This document shows positions 10,692 through 20,880 of a DNA stretch of 64,000 bases, one piece after another; the first letter of the stretch is position 1; the number at the start of each line of letters is the position of its first letter. The notes under the pieces were generated by a model. It was not told where the DNA came from. It worked only from the letters and a program-made list of their open reading frames with translations, and made no database searches. Source of the stretch: Hansfordia pulvinata (taxonomy: Eukaryota; Ascomycota; Sordariomycetes; Xylariales); NCBI GenBank assembly GCA_006538405.1, contig BJKQ01000003.1, positions 1 to 64,000 of the forward strand, given 5' to 3'. A program made the translations under genes and the position numbers.

Positions 10692-11618
10692 ATGGGTGTC
10701 TCCAAGCTCGACCCATTCAGGACTATACGGATCGCTTATCTTTTAACGGAGAGCAGCATTAAGATTTTTGTTTTGCCTGTCGTCGTCTTCAACATCTTTT
10801 GCGCCATCCAACCTGACGTTTTCCTTGCGGTCTCCGCCGGGTGGGATCTGATCAGTACCGCTCTCCTTCGAATGGCCCTGTATGCGTGGCTGCTTCTTTT
10901 CTTCTTCGACCCTTACAACCAAAAAGACCCCGGGTCCGTCGAGGAGGACAGGCTAAATAAGCCATGGCGTCCAATCCCCTCGGGTCAACTCAGCGTGCAG
11001 GAAGCCAAGACGTGGAGCATCGCTGCTACGTGGCTACTGCTAGCTACCTCGGGACTGTGGTTAGGTGGCCTCTTGGAGGCATTGGCTTTCATCATTGAAA
11101 CCTGGATCTACTTCGACGCAGGCGCTTCTGATTCGTGGTGGGGGAAGAACCTACTCGGCGCTGCTTTCTACTGCACTGGATACGTTGGCGGCCTCCGTGT
11201 TCTTGCGCATTCAATGGAAGGGGCGGCAGTCACCAGTGCTGCTTATGACTGGTGTCTGTTAAATGCTCTGGTCATCTTTTTGACGATACAGATACAGGAT
11301 TTCCGGGACATCGAGGGAGACAAGAGCAAAGGCCGCTTGACGATGCCCATTGCGCTTGGGGACCTTCCCACCCGGTGGTACACGAGTCTTTGCATTGCTT
11401 TCTTATCACTTTTACTCCCTGCGTACTGGGCGGGTTCAGAGAATGTGGCTGGGTATCTACTCCCGCTGGGTACTGGAAGTCTCATCATCGCTCGGCTGTT
11501 TCTTTACCAACACAAGAAGGGAGATCGTTTCACTTTTCACCTGTACGCCAGTCTGTGGCTCCCTTCACTCTTCATCGTTCCTCTCACTTCCAACTTTGGA
11601 TTATCCGCTCTGGTGTGA
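10692..11618 (+). CDS. UbiA-superfamily membrane enzyme, possible terpene cyclase
   Basis: An intronless gene of 308 residues with about seven to eight hydrophobic segments. Two acidic, metal/diphosphate-binding motifs typical of the UbiA superfamily are visible: N76 QKDPGSVEED (to residue 86) followed by NKPWRPIPSG, and D203 FRDIEGD (to 210) followed by KSKGR. Known family roles are transfer of isoprenyl groups to aromatic acceptors in membranes, and, in fungi, a membrane-bound sesquiterpene cyclase (Fma-TC of the fumagillin pathway). The altered first motif (Asn-Gln...Glu-Glu-Asp rather than NDxxD) and the lack of an obvious aromatic-polyketide partner make the cyclase option worth considering. 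Flanking genes are far away (at least 0.7 kb on either side), so pathway membership is not shown. Confidence 0.8.
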   Translation: MGVSKLDPFRTIRIAYLLTESSIKIFVLPVVVFNIFCAIQPDVFLAVSAGWDLISTALLRMALYAWLLLFFFDPYNQKDPGSVEEDRLNKPWRPIPSGQLSVQEAKTWSIAATWLLLATSGLWLGGLLEALAFIIETWIYFDAGASDSWWGKNLLGAAFYCTGYVGGLRVLAHSMEGAAVTSAAYDWCLLNALVIFLTIQIQDFRDIEGDKSKGRLTMPIALGDLPTRWYTSLCIAFLSLLLPAYWAGSENVAGYLLPLGTGSLIIARLFLYQHKKGDRFTFHLYASLWLPSLFIVPLTSNFGLSALV

Positions 11619-12378
11619 AGGGCGCCCTGCATGTTCCATCCGTCCGCCGAATGCGCGTCGGTGAGGCCCTCTCAAACAATTCGGGTGACCACTCAATAGC
11701 CTTCTGAGATGAGTTTAGAATATCATATCGCTTCGAATCCGGCATAAATGTCTACTATGCAGATATGATGAAGCACATGGCGCATAGTCATCAGTTTTTC
11801 TCTTAAATAAAGGCGCCAGGTAACCAGCTACGAGCAGAACATAACCTCATTTATTTGTTTATGCTTGGATTACGAATCCGCCAGAGAAGAAATGCACAAT
11901 AACAATTCAAGACTTATATTTTAGCTTATAATTGATAACCCTGCGACTCTACTATGTATATATATATATATATATATCGATATTCATTGGTTTTTTTTTC
12001 TATATAAGTTTGCGTTTCATTGGTTTTCGTCCATAAGGGAACCGTAGTATACCACCGTCCAACTCAGATTTCACGGAGCATGTGGACACGGTGGGCTAGG
12101 TACTATGAGCTTCTATTTAAAAGTAAAGCTGTTCCCTTCTGCAAAACTATCTAAACTTTACCTAGATGCGCTATCTAAATCAATTCCTTCGCGTCGACAT
12201 TTGAGAGCATTGCTTAGATCTGCTGGGGTATCTGTGTAGGCTCGGCTTCGACGCCCGTAACCGGAAAGCTCGCCTGATGTCTCAGTCGTGCCGTTGCGTC
12301 GAAATCCGCCAGACACATCGCGTGAGCCGGCTTTTGCGACCGGGCCATGGGTCTGAGCATTGAGTGATGATCCCAGAA
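11619..12378. other. Intergenic spacer with TA repeat
   Basis: No gene supported between two convergent genes. An uninterrupted TA run occupies about 11957-11977, and the flanks are AT-rich. Confidence 0.5.
11957..11977. repeat. (TA)n microsatellite
   Basis: Ten TA units in an AT-rich stretch downstream of the UbiA-type gene. Confidence 0.85.
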
Positions 12379-13152
12379 CTATTTCTTCTCAAAGGCAAAC
12401 ATGATGTTCATCGAGTGCGATGCGTCAAATCCGTTTCTTCCGTCGAACATGCCAGCTGCCTTGCCTCCTCCGATTAGGACAGCAGCTAGCTTCATGCCCT
12501 CTAAAGGCCCCTTTTGCTCCTTAAGATAATCGTTGACTGACATCGCAGGGGGGAAGTACTCCAACAGCTGTTCCCAGATGTCTTCGAGGGTTTGCGCCGG
12601 GGGCTCAAATTGACCAATAATATCCGGACCTTCTCGAGGTTTCCATCCTTTCTGCAATCCCTGTCTGACCTCGTTATCAGAAATGCCACTGATTCTCTGC
12701 AAAGTATTATACTCTGGCACGCTGGCTTTCGACGATGCTGTGATGTGCTCAAGCCCAAGAAAATGAAGCTGTTTGCTTTGGCGATGCCGGGACGACCAAG
12801 TGGGGTTCTGTCCTTCGGACTTTAAAACCCAATTCCAGGCATCGTTAGCGGTCTGCATGAAGAACTGGAACACGCCGTTCAGCACCACCACTTCGAAGTT
12901 CTCGTTGTACTGAAATTGCTGGTGGCCATCATCCTTGTTCACAACATGTTTCCAGTTGCCTCCATTCAGTCCGAGTCCTTCCCGTCGACTGACTTCATCA
13001 GTAGACAGCCAGCTATTGCCCAGCCACTCTGCGGCTGCACCTGCGGTCTGGGACCCAAACTCCACTGGATGGCCAGAAAACTCATTCAGATCGCTCGCGA
13101 TTGCGAATCCTAGGGCCCAAGCGGAGATCAGTTGAACGTGGCTGATCTTCAT
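12379..13152 (-). CDS. Secreted protein of unknown function
   Basis: A single-exon frame of 257 residues begins at ATG 13152 with a signal peptide (MKISHVQLISAWALGFAIA, predicted cleavage near residue 20). The mature protein is acidic and tryptophan-rich in its middle, with no cysteine that I can see, and ends in NIMFAFEKK. I do not recognise a domain. The frame stays open upstream to 13257, but the 35 extra residues would bury the signal peptide, so the later ATG is preferred. The absence of cysteines distinguishes it from the other small secreted proteins in this window. Confidence 0.7.
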   Translation of the reverse strand: MKISHVQLISAWALGFAIASDLNEFSGHPVEFGSQTAGAAAEWLGNSWLSTDEVSRREGLGLNGGNWKHVVNKDDGHQQFQYNENFEVVVLNGVFQFFMQTANDAWNWVLKSEGQNPTWSSRHRQSKQLHFLGLEHITASSKASVPEYNTLQRISGISDNEVRQGLQKGWKPREGPDIIGQFEPPAQTLEDIWEQLLEYFPPAMSVNDYLKEQKGPLEGMKLAAVLIGGGKAAGMFDGRNGFDASHSMNIMFAFEKK

Positions 13153-15152
13153 GATGAATTGAACCCTGCGTCGCGTCGAGTCAAAGATCTTGAAACAAAA
13201 AGGTGTTAATATCAAGTTGTAAGACGAAAGCTTAAGATGTCGATGGGAGATTTCCAACTCGAGAAAGAAACACTAGACTGCGTGGCTTTTAAAGACAATC
13301 TGTGTCCGAGCTAAAAGCACTGTTTCCTAGGCGTTACGCCAGTAAATCAGAGTTTTACAAATATACTGGACCGGGTGTGATAATTTTGCCGTATTTAGCA
13401 TTTCAGTTACCCATTTTATTTTAATCCATTGCATCTTGTAAATAGTTCGCCGACGCTGCCAAATTTTTATTGGTCATGGTCTATGGCGATAGATATTATA
13501 AGTAAAATTACCGAAACTGCAATACAAGCATTACCATTTCCGTCGTCAAGTCCGCGTTGTATTTAAGGTAAAAGGGTCGTACGTATGTGTTATGGTTTGT
13601 GGCGATAAATGTAACAAGTAAAATTACTAGAGCTGTAATTATGGCATTGCCTATTCCGTCCTTAAGCGCGAGTTGCATCCAGGGCAAAATGATGAAGCCG
13701 CCACTGTTAAGCTTTCGTTGAAAGCCGAGCTTTATCTGAAAAAGCATTTAATGATTTACTGTCGGCTAATCCGAAAGGCAATTCCAAAACACATGTGAAC
13801 TAAATGTTAGCCTTGTTACACTAAATGCCAGGTTGCTGGACATTCCATTGCCATATTTATTTCTGATATACAGACTAGATGAACAAAAGTACAAATTGAT
13901 TCTCCAGCACGTATTAAGGGTTGCTACTCTTCGGCCAAGCGTGAGTATTCGCCATCGCAGGCGATAAGCGCGGCTCTCCCATCCGTGTGGCGTTTCTCTC
14001 GGGTCTCGAGTCTCTCCCTCGAAGTGCCCAGCCACACTTTAAGCCCCTTTCACCAGCCTTAAGCAGCTCTGCCTGGTCATCGTTATATGTTGTATCAATG
14101 GCGTTTGCGACACAGGACCTTGTGCTGCAGTCAGATGCAGCTGTCTTCAAAGCAGGCTCCGCACATACGTGAGGTCCCAAGTCGGCTACGTATCTGGCAA
14201 GACCAGTGCACTCAAACTTTGGCTTAACGGAATTTAGATAAATCGCAGACGGCCGTAAATGGTTACAAGAAAAGCTGAGCTCGGCTTTATTCGCGCCAGG
14301 ATCATCACGAGCCACGCACCCAGCGATCTAGTCTGCTCTCTATAGGCCTGTGCTTGCATCTGCCGCTGGGGCTGACTCTTGAGAGTCAGGATCGCGGGAT
14401 TCATGAAGCAGCAGCGTCAGGGTACTTACATATGAGCATGACTGGTGGAGGGCACAGGGGCTAATGACTCATGAGTTGGGTCACTATAATATATGAGTCG
14501 GGTCACCATACATGGCGTGACGGCAGATCTGGTGCCTGGTCAATTGCTGATGCACGGCAGAAACCCTCAATGTCAACATTATTCGATAAAGGCGTTGAGA
14601 TCAAGATGAAGAGCTTTGTGGAGCACTGCTTCGACCACGGAGAGTCGCCCGATCTGCCTTGCCTTGTTCGGCGGGAAGGGGTCTTATTGACACAAGGGTG
14701 CGCAGATTCTGGACGCGCTTGGCACGCCGTATCCGCGTCATCTTCTGTGGCTGGGCATGATTCGGAAGCTCGAGGTTTGTGCCTGCGAATATTCATTTAC
14801 GAGTCCGAAAATCCATTGTTCGGGCCGAGCAGCGGCAGAACACCGCTCGCCGTATCGATGTACGAGCCAGCGGTCGTTCTTTACGAGAGTACGAACCTAC
14901 CATGCGAGAGTGCGATCAATATTGAATGATGAATGAAGCCTTCACCATCCTGCGAGCGGCTTCTGAAGGCTGGCCTCTGTATTTATATCTGACTTTTCCA
15001 TCCTCTTCTTATGATGATTCGTGAAGCCCATTTTCCACCCAAGTTCCGGGCGCCTCCTCCGCTCATTCTTTCCTTGCCCAAGTTCTCCTCCGCGTCAGTT
15101 CCCAAAGCCAACATACAAACCATCTGATAAACCACATCGGCACACCGTCAAT
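13153..15152. other. Gene-free spacer with decayed repeats
   Basis: Two kilobases with no supported gene. It contains a diverged tandem duplication (13476-13688) and a short imperfect direct repeat, ATGAGTYGGGTCACYATA, at 14471-14488 and 14493-14510, whose copies differ only by C/T transitions. Confidence 0.5.
13476..13688. repeat. Diverged tandem duplication, C-to-T biased
   Basis: A unit of about 97 bases at 13476-13572 recurs at 13592-13688 (period 116). Both start ATGGTYTRTGGCGATA and share AAGTAAAATTAC. Many differences are transitions, with the first copy carrying T where the second carries C. The minus strand of the second copy reads as a hydrophobic peptide, so it may be a degraded membrane-protein fragment. 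Confidence 0.6.
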
Positions 15153-15813
15153 ATGCGGATCGCACGCTTCTTCGACGTCCGCTATGAGCTTCCGGTGCAT
15201 GTGGCGCAACTTGGGCTGACCGCTTTGGTCATCGTGCTCGCCATCGCGCGTCTTGCCATACCCGGCGCCATCCCAAGCAGAGCCTACATCATGGGCATCT
15301 CAATGGTAAGCCGACCTTCTCTGCGTTCTCTGCGGATCCATCCACACTAGTTGCATGGGCCTATAGAATATCTTCTCAGGCGGACGTCACCGCGACAACA
15401 ACTGACCAGGGACAGGGCCTGAAATCAATCGCCATTCTCGCCTATCAGCTCGTCACCACGCACGTCCCCCGCTTCGCTCGGTGGCGCAGCCTCAAGGCCT
15501 ACGCCGTTCTCAACTCGCTCGAGGTCCTCTTTTGGGCGACCGTGATGGGTCTGCAATTCCAGGCCAGCAGCAATGCTCTCACCTGTCCGCCCGGTACGTC
15601 CGCGTGCGGCGTTGGCACAGCCATGGCTGTGTTCAGCCTCCTGTCGCTGTGAGTGACATGCCCGCAGTGGCCGATTCCCAATAATAGCCCCCACTGACGC
15701 CCGCGCCCAGCTTCCTCGCCATGTGGGCTGCTGTCTGTTCAATCATCGAACATCGCCTCCACCGAACCACAGCCAACGCCTACGTGTCAGAGGAGTCGTA
15801 CTCGCTCAAGTGA
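15153..15813 (+). CDS. MARVEL-like four-helix membrane protein
   Basis: Three exons, 15153-15305, 15416-15648 and 15711-15813, encode 162 residues (164 if the acceptor six bases earlier is used). Four hydrophobic segments are visible: residues about 14-35, one near the exon 1/2 junction, one around FWATVMGLQF, and one spanning the exon 2/3 junction (FSLLSLFLAMWAAV). A short loop holds a cysteine pair (CPPGTSAC). This layout, with a charged N-terminal RIARFFDVRYELP, matches fungal MARVEL-domain proteins of unknown function that sit in plasma-membrane microdomains. The C-terminus ends in a cytosolic YVSEESYSLK tail. Assignment rests on topology and general resemblance, not on a catalytic motif. 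Confidence 0.75.
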
Positions 15814-16228
15814 AGAAAGCTGCAGAAATCACACGGATCCAGCTTCGATGGTTCTGGCATTAGCGCATCCGATCTCGCGCGCGCAAGCGCCCCGGCAATA
15901 CCCTGCAGCATGAGGTCAACTTGTCGACATTGACTGGCCTGGGATCTATTTGCTTGCTCCCTTGTTGCCTTGAATAGCACGCCCGACCCGTCCTCAAGCC
16001 CGTGCGACTCGGTCATGGGCATTTGTTTCTGGAGCCGCTGCAGCTTCATCGGACCTGAGCATCATGCCAGACCATGGATAGCCCTGAAGTTCATTATTGT
16101 ACCAGAATTCAAGATGGGAGTAAGCCGGGACACTCTTCATTGGCTCCCAAGAATAACCATGAGATAGATCGACTTGTTCAGACAATGCTACTCGTTTCTC
16201 TGCTCTCGCTGGTGCCACTGTGCATTTC
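15814..16228. other. Convergent intergenic spacer
   Basis: No gene supported between the ends of the MARVEL-like gene and SDR C. Confidence 0.5.
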
Positions 16229-17240
16229 TCAGCATACCCACCCCCCGTCAACGTTGTATGTCGCTCCCGTGATGAAGGAAGCTTCACTGCTGAGGAGGAA
16301 AGCAATGAGCTGCGCCACCTCATTCGGTTGACCTCTACGCTTCAAAGCCGTTCCCTTTAGCCCACGTTTCACGGTCTCTTGGTCCTCGCCAGCTGACAAG
16401 GGCGTCTCAATGGAGCCTGTAATGCGACTCGTTAACTGTGCGGCCCTGTTATGCGCCAATGTCGGATCGGTGTTTGAATGAGGCGGGTCTGACGCCTCAG
16501 GTACTCTGCTTTCGTTGCGTGCGATAACGGGGAGGCTCACCAGGCGAGATGCAGTTAATGCGGATGTGGCCGTTCTCCTTGGCAGCAGTCCTGGTCAAGC
16601 TGATAACGGCGGCCTTGCTGGCTGCGTACGCAGCATTTCCCGGCGAGCCGAATTGGCCAAAGACGCTGGCGGCCGATACCTGTGCGGCGACATGATTGTG
16701 TAAGTGATGCACAGATGCGGCGAGAAACGGTCGCAGGCCATGATGGCGGGCGTGGAGTGGGTGTAAGTGGAACATACGATAGCCCCCCCGCCAGACATGG
16801 CCTTGATCTGGGCTCGCAGGCATGCGAAAACGCCGCGCGCGTTGACCGACTGGTTGTAATCCCATGTCGCATCGTCCATGTCGGCGATGGGCGTGGCATG
16901 GGTGATCACCCCGGCCATATTGACGGCTGCGTCGAGCTTCTGCAAATCTTGCACCGTGGACTGGATCCATCGATCCACGGCCTGGCTGTCCGAAACGTCG
17001 ACAATGTATCGCCTGTGGCTGCTCGCGCGGGGCAGCGAAGCCACAGCCTTCTCCAGCGCTTCCTGGTTAATGTCGGCCAGTGAGATGGTGGCACCTCTAG
17101 CGGCCAACAGCTGGGCCGTGGCCAGGCCCATCCCCGAAGCAGCCCCTGTGATCGCTATCTGACGTTGTTAGCGTCCACTGCGGGGGCCGGGTTATAGTGG
17201 ACTGGAATGGACTCACAACTTTACCCTCAAAAGGGGACAT
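16229..17240 (-). CDS. Short-chain dehydrogenase/reductase (SDR C)
   Basis: Four exons, 17240-17217, 17158-16778, 16679-16541 and 16416-16229, encode 243 residues. The first exon gives only eight residues (MSPFEGKV), and the cofactor motif TGAASGMG starts in exon 2. The active-site YAASK is in exon 3, and the C-terminal [13 protein letters not shown] signature of FabG-like classical SDRs is in exon 4. NNAG is replaced by NMAG. The final intron (124 nt) is longer than the others. A cytosolic NAD(P)H-dependent ketone reductase or alcohol dehydrogenase is expected; substrate unknown. It lies tail-to-head with the zinc-cluster regulator at 17776-19872, on the same strand, 0.5 kb apart, and opens the metabolic gene group. 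Confidence 0.85.
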
Positions 17241-17775
17241 GATGGCTTCGAGATATCGCTGGCTGCAACGAGTCAAGACACACTACAGTCTGCATTATAA
17301 AAGCTTCAACTAAAAGGAACAGCCGGGCCTCAAGTAATAGATTGAGCGAACAAATCCTCGTTACCGGTTCTCTGGAAGATCGAGCTGGGAGACGGGCCCC
17401 ACTCTGGTCTGCGACCGCCGACACGAGATAGGCAAGTTTCCCTCGCCTCCACACTCTCGCTGGCGTTTTGGCGAGTTGGACTATCCGCACCAATGTATGT
17501 AGCCCAGCTATATGCGCTTTGACGTTCGATAAAGAAGGTTTCGCCAGCATTGAGACGTTGTCACACCTTGCAGATAGTGGCAGTCGTACACACATGAAGC
17601 AGGCACATTGCTTATAATCGGGTGGCCCCATCGGCATATGAGTGGCCTACATGAACGAACCGCCCGTTTACCAAGCGTAACTACCTACGCATCTGACTGT
17701 GTCCAGTCACATGTCTGCGTCTTGATCGGTGGTCGTGCGGCTGAAGGCGGAAACTCGTCTTTGCGCAAAGATTCA
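17241..17775. other. Promoter region of SDR C
   Basis: 535 bases between the SDR C start and the stop of the next regulator. No gene or clear element identified. Confidence 0.45.
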
Positions 17776-19872
17776 TTAGCCTAGTACAGATTGCTCCGAG
17801 TTGATCAAATCTATCCAACAGACATTGATCCCATTCGAAAGCTTCTTTGCTTCCCATGAGGCCTCTGCGATTTTCAAGGCCAGCATGAAGATATCGAGTC
17901 CGCTTTCTGCCGCGCGGGTTCTGAACCACATCGCAAAGAACGCTTGAAGGTTGATGTCTTCGGCTTCGCGGGCGGCGATGAATGCGGGCCAGACCAGTCC
18001 TAGAGATCCTTGCCTGCTCCCTGACCCATCCCTTTCACACTTGGCGAGGCAATCGCGAACCGCAAAGACCCGCTGTTGAAGAATAGAGGCGTCGGCGTCG
18101 TAAATGCGCCGATAGAAGAAAATCGACAGCCCATTGGCTATTGCGGCCACCATGCACTGCAGCACGTCGCCAACGGGCGGGCCGCTGCGGTGGTGGGCAT
18201 CATGGGCAGTCCCGTGCAAAGGGGGGGGTATCAGCTGGTTGATGCATCGCTCGAGGGCCTTGGCACGGTCGAAGAAGTCCTGAAGAGCACCCGGGCTCGG
18301 CACGTCGTCTACATCGGCGCCATCCTTCTCGTAACCCAGGCGAATGACGTGAGATAGGAAGAAGACAAGTATCTCGGGGATGCCAAAGATCTCGGGGTAA
18401 AGCGTGCCTGGCCACTTCCCGGGCTGCTCCAGAAGGAGATCGTTCTCACCCTCGTCCTGCGTCTTTTCGCGCAACATCTCGGCCTGCAGATTGCGCCAGC
18501 TTGGTGCACGGAAGTGGGGGGTGTCCTGGCCGCACGCAACCACGCCGCTCGACCCTACCGCCTCCAAGACAAGACGCCTATGGCTGGAGTCCACTCTCGA
18601 CGCACATGTGCTTTCGTAGAGCATCCGCTGGTAGACGTAGCAGTGGTGCAGCAAACGGACCTTTCGCGACTTGCGCCGATGCAGGCCTTTCAGTCTGATC
18701 AACTTCTCGGCTTCCAGAAAGTAGAATTCGACGTCGTCCAGCTCGCCCAGCAGCGCCGAAAGCTGGATCATGGTCTGCAGAGCCATCAAGATGGACTTGT
18801 ACTTGGCCGTCTTGGGGATGTCGTAGGCGCCGACGATCATCGAGCGGCAGTGATCGCGCGCGCGGTCGTGGTGCGACCGTGCTCGCTGGGACCAGACGCC
18901 GTGCCCCGCCCGTGCTCCGCCGCTCAAGCTCAGCGCGCTGATGGCCAGCGTCCCGAAAAACGCCGTGAGCCTCGCTCGGTCTGGCGTCTCGCCTATCGCC
19001 AAGTCTGCCAAACAGCTCTTCGCATGCGGCACAAAAAGCACATGCCACGGCGTCTTGGTATGCTGGTAGGGAGTCAAAAGAGCGATGATATGGTTCGAAT
19101 AGTGCTTCAGCAGTGACAACGCATCGCTCAATACCAAATTGTCCGCTAGTGTCGGGACTGGCAGGGTAAGGGATGCGTCGGCTCGGGGGGGCTCTATCAT
19201 GTCTGATCGGGTGCAGCTGAAGACGCCGATGTCTGAGTGCCCTCGCAGCCCGTGGCCCGCAAGCTCGGTCCGCAGCTCGTTGTCGGCACTCTCCTGCCTC
19301 GGAGCTGCCCCTGCACTGGTCGATAATGGCAGAAGAACGGGCGAAACGTCTGCAAAGGGATCAAGTTGGTCTTGCAAGCCATCACTTCGAGCCTCGGCCT
19401 GAGCCCTGCCCTGGGCAGCTGGATCGGCGCCAAACAGCTCAGGGGAGATGGCTGTCAAATCATCCGACCAGGCGTGATCCCAAGATGGGCTGAGATGACC
19501 TTTGGCAGGATGTTGTCCGCCTTCGCTTGCTCGAAAGACGCCAAACGGGCCACGATGGATGTCAATACTTTGGCTGGCTGGCGCATCTTCACAATCCTCG
19601 TCCATCTGCGCAATGCATCGCAGGGCCGCCTTGGGCGGCACTCGTGAGGTGATCCATTGCGCCATGCGTTCCCGCTCCGCATCCGTAAACAGGTGTCTTC
19701 TGTAGCGAGAGCACGCTCCGTCGTCCACACTGCTGGACGAGAAGAAAAGATGCCTGCCGTAGCCACCGCACGCAAATCCCGCCGCGACACACGACAAGCA
19801 GCCAGGCCGGGATTCGTCACACTTGACGCGGCGCAAGCGACACTGGTGGCAATGGCACAATGTGTTAACCAT
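17776..19872 (-). CDS. Zn2Cys6 transcription factor, intronless
   Basis: One uninterrupted frame of 698 residues. The zinc cluster is at the very N-terminus: CHQCRLRRVKCDESRPGC followed by LSCVAAGFAC (residues about 8-35), the classic CX2CX6CX6CX2CX6C. The rest resembles regulators of the fungal-specific transcription factor group with a long C-terminal regulatory domain and no catalytic motif. Nuclear activator or repressor. Its start faces the amino-acid permease at 20881 across a 1.0-kb divergent promoter, and SDR C lies just downstream, so those two are the most likely local targets (inference). Confidence 0.9.
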   Translation of the reverse strand: MVNTLCHCHQCRLRRVKCDESRPGCLSCVAAGFACGGYGRHLFFSSSSVDDGACSRYRRHLFTDAERERMAQWITSRVPPKAALRCIAQMDEDCEDAPASQSIDIHRGPFGVFRASEGGQHPAKGHLSPSWDHAWSDDLTAISPELFGADPAAQGRAQAEARSDGLQDQLDPFADVSPVLLPLSTSAGAAPRQESADNELRTELAGHGLRGHSDIGVFSCTRSDMIEPPRADASLTLPVPTLADNLVLSDALSLLKHYSNHIIALLTPYQHTKTPWHVLFVPHAKSCLADLAIGETPDRARLTAFFGTLAISALSLSGGARAGHGVWSQRARSHHDRARDHCRSMIVGAYDIPKTAKYKSILMALQTMIQLSALLGELDDVEFYFLEAEKLIRLKGLHRRKSRKVRLLHHCYVYQRMLYESTCASRVDSSHRRLVLEAVGSSGVVACGQDTPHFRAPSWRNLQAEMLREKTQDEGENDLLLEQPGKWPGTLYPEIFGIPEILVFFLSHVIRLGYEKDGADVDDVPSPGALQDFFDRAKALERCINQLIPPPLHGTAHDAHHRSGPPVGDVLQCMVAAIANGLSIFFYRRIYDADASILQQRVFAVRDCLAKCERDGSGSRQGSLGLVWPAFIAAREAEDINLQAFFAMWFRTRAAESGLDIFMLALKIAEASWEAKKLSNGINVCWIDLINSEQSVLG

Positions 19873-20880
19873 TGCTTCCCCCTTCTCGTCGCTTCGTGGC
19901 TCTGTCTAGCGACCAGCATCCGATAAATCAGACGCGGAGGGCTGAGCTTACCGTGTCGCATCCACCAAAGGACCGCAGAGGCACCCTGTCCATCCTCTCG
20001 TAGGCCCTCAATTTCGAAGTAAGTTGTATCAGCGCAAGTATTCCCCGAAGGAAGTCTCCGTCTGTGAATCCGTGAGAATGTCGGTGGCAACTGTGATCCG
20101 AGCTTGCATGGCGGCCCAACTCTCTGCCGCTTGCTAGACTTGCAATGAAACCGTGGCAATGGAATGCAACGGCAGGCGGCACCAGCAAGACTGAAGGGAA
20201 AGATGACCCATTGCCCCAGACGATGATCACATGCAGGGCATCAAGATGGCTTGATCGGGCATAGCGCTGGGATTACTTGCCTTTACAAGGTGCGTGGGGT
20301 TTGGAGAGTAACACATCTAAGGGGGAAGATAAGGGCCCCCACCTCGTTCATCGATTGTCTATCATCGACGGTTATGCAGTATCATATAATGATAAGAAAC
20401 CTGAGACCAATCTCGCATATCGAGAGCTCTTCTGAGGCCCGAAGGTACAGCGTGGGACGCAGGTCCCGGCTGCGATGCTGAAGCTTTAAGGACTCGCCCG
20501 AGTGTCAGCCTTCATGAGTGTATGTCGAAGGGTGTATATCCAGGAGGTTAGCTTGAGCAAGCCTAAAGACGCCCTTGACGGGCCGAGTATCAAGCGTAGG
20601 CACGTGCAGGGTTTCCCCAGATCCAACGGCGATCGACGGAAGCGCATGCGCCACGCTCTGGGGTACACGGCACTAGTTGAGGTAAGCCCTCGAAATAGGG
20701 AACGTCACCAAACAGAGTCGGAGAAGTTACAGATAGGGGGTTCGAACCTCGATGTAGATAGGTAATCGGATGAAAGAGAGATAGCGTGAGGATATATATT
20801 CCGCTGAGACCATAAAGACACGGCGCGTCTGCCCTGTCCTGTTCTGTCAAGTCATCGAGCAAGTCTCGACGCGTCTCATC
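19873..20880. promoter_or_regulatory. 1-kb divergent promoter, regulator/permease
   Basis: Intergenic region between the divergent starts of the zinc-cluster regulator and the permease. GGATATATATTCC, about 90 bases before the permease ATG, is a likely TATA element. No coding frame is supported. Confidence 0.5.

Noticed and set aside
14471..14929. 152-residue plus-strand frame with repeated YES tripeptides
   Set aside because: The repeats come from TATGAGT/TACGAGT words in the DNA; no other coding evidence.
20736..20752. GGTTCGAACC, resembling a tRNA T-loop
   Set aside because: No acceptor stem, anticodon arm or D-loop can be drawn around it; probably chance inside the permease promoter region.
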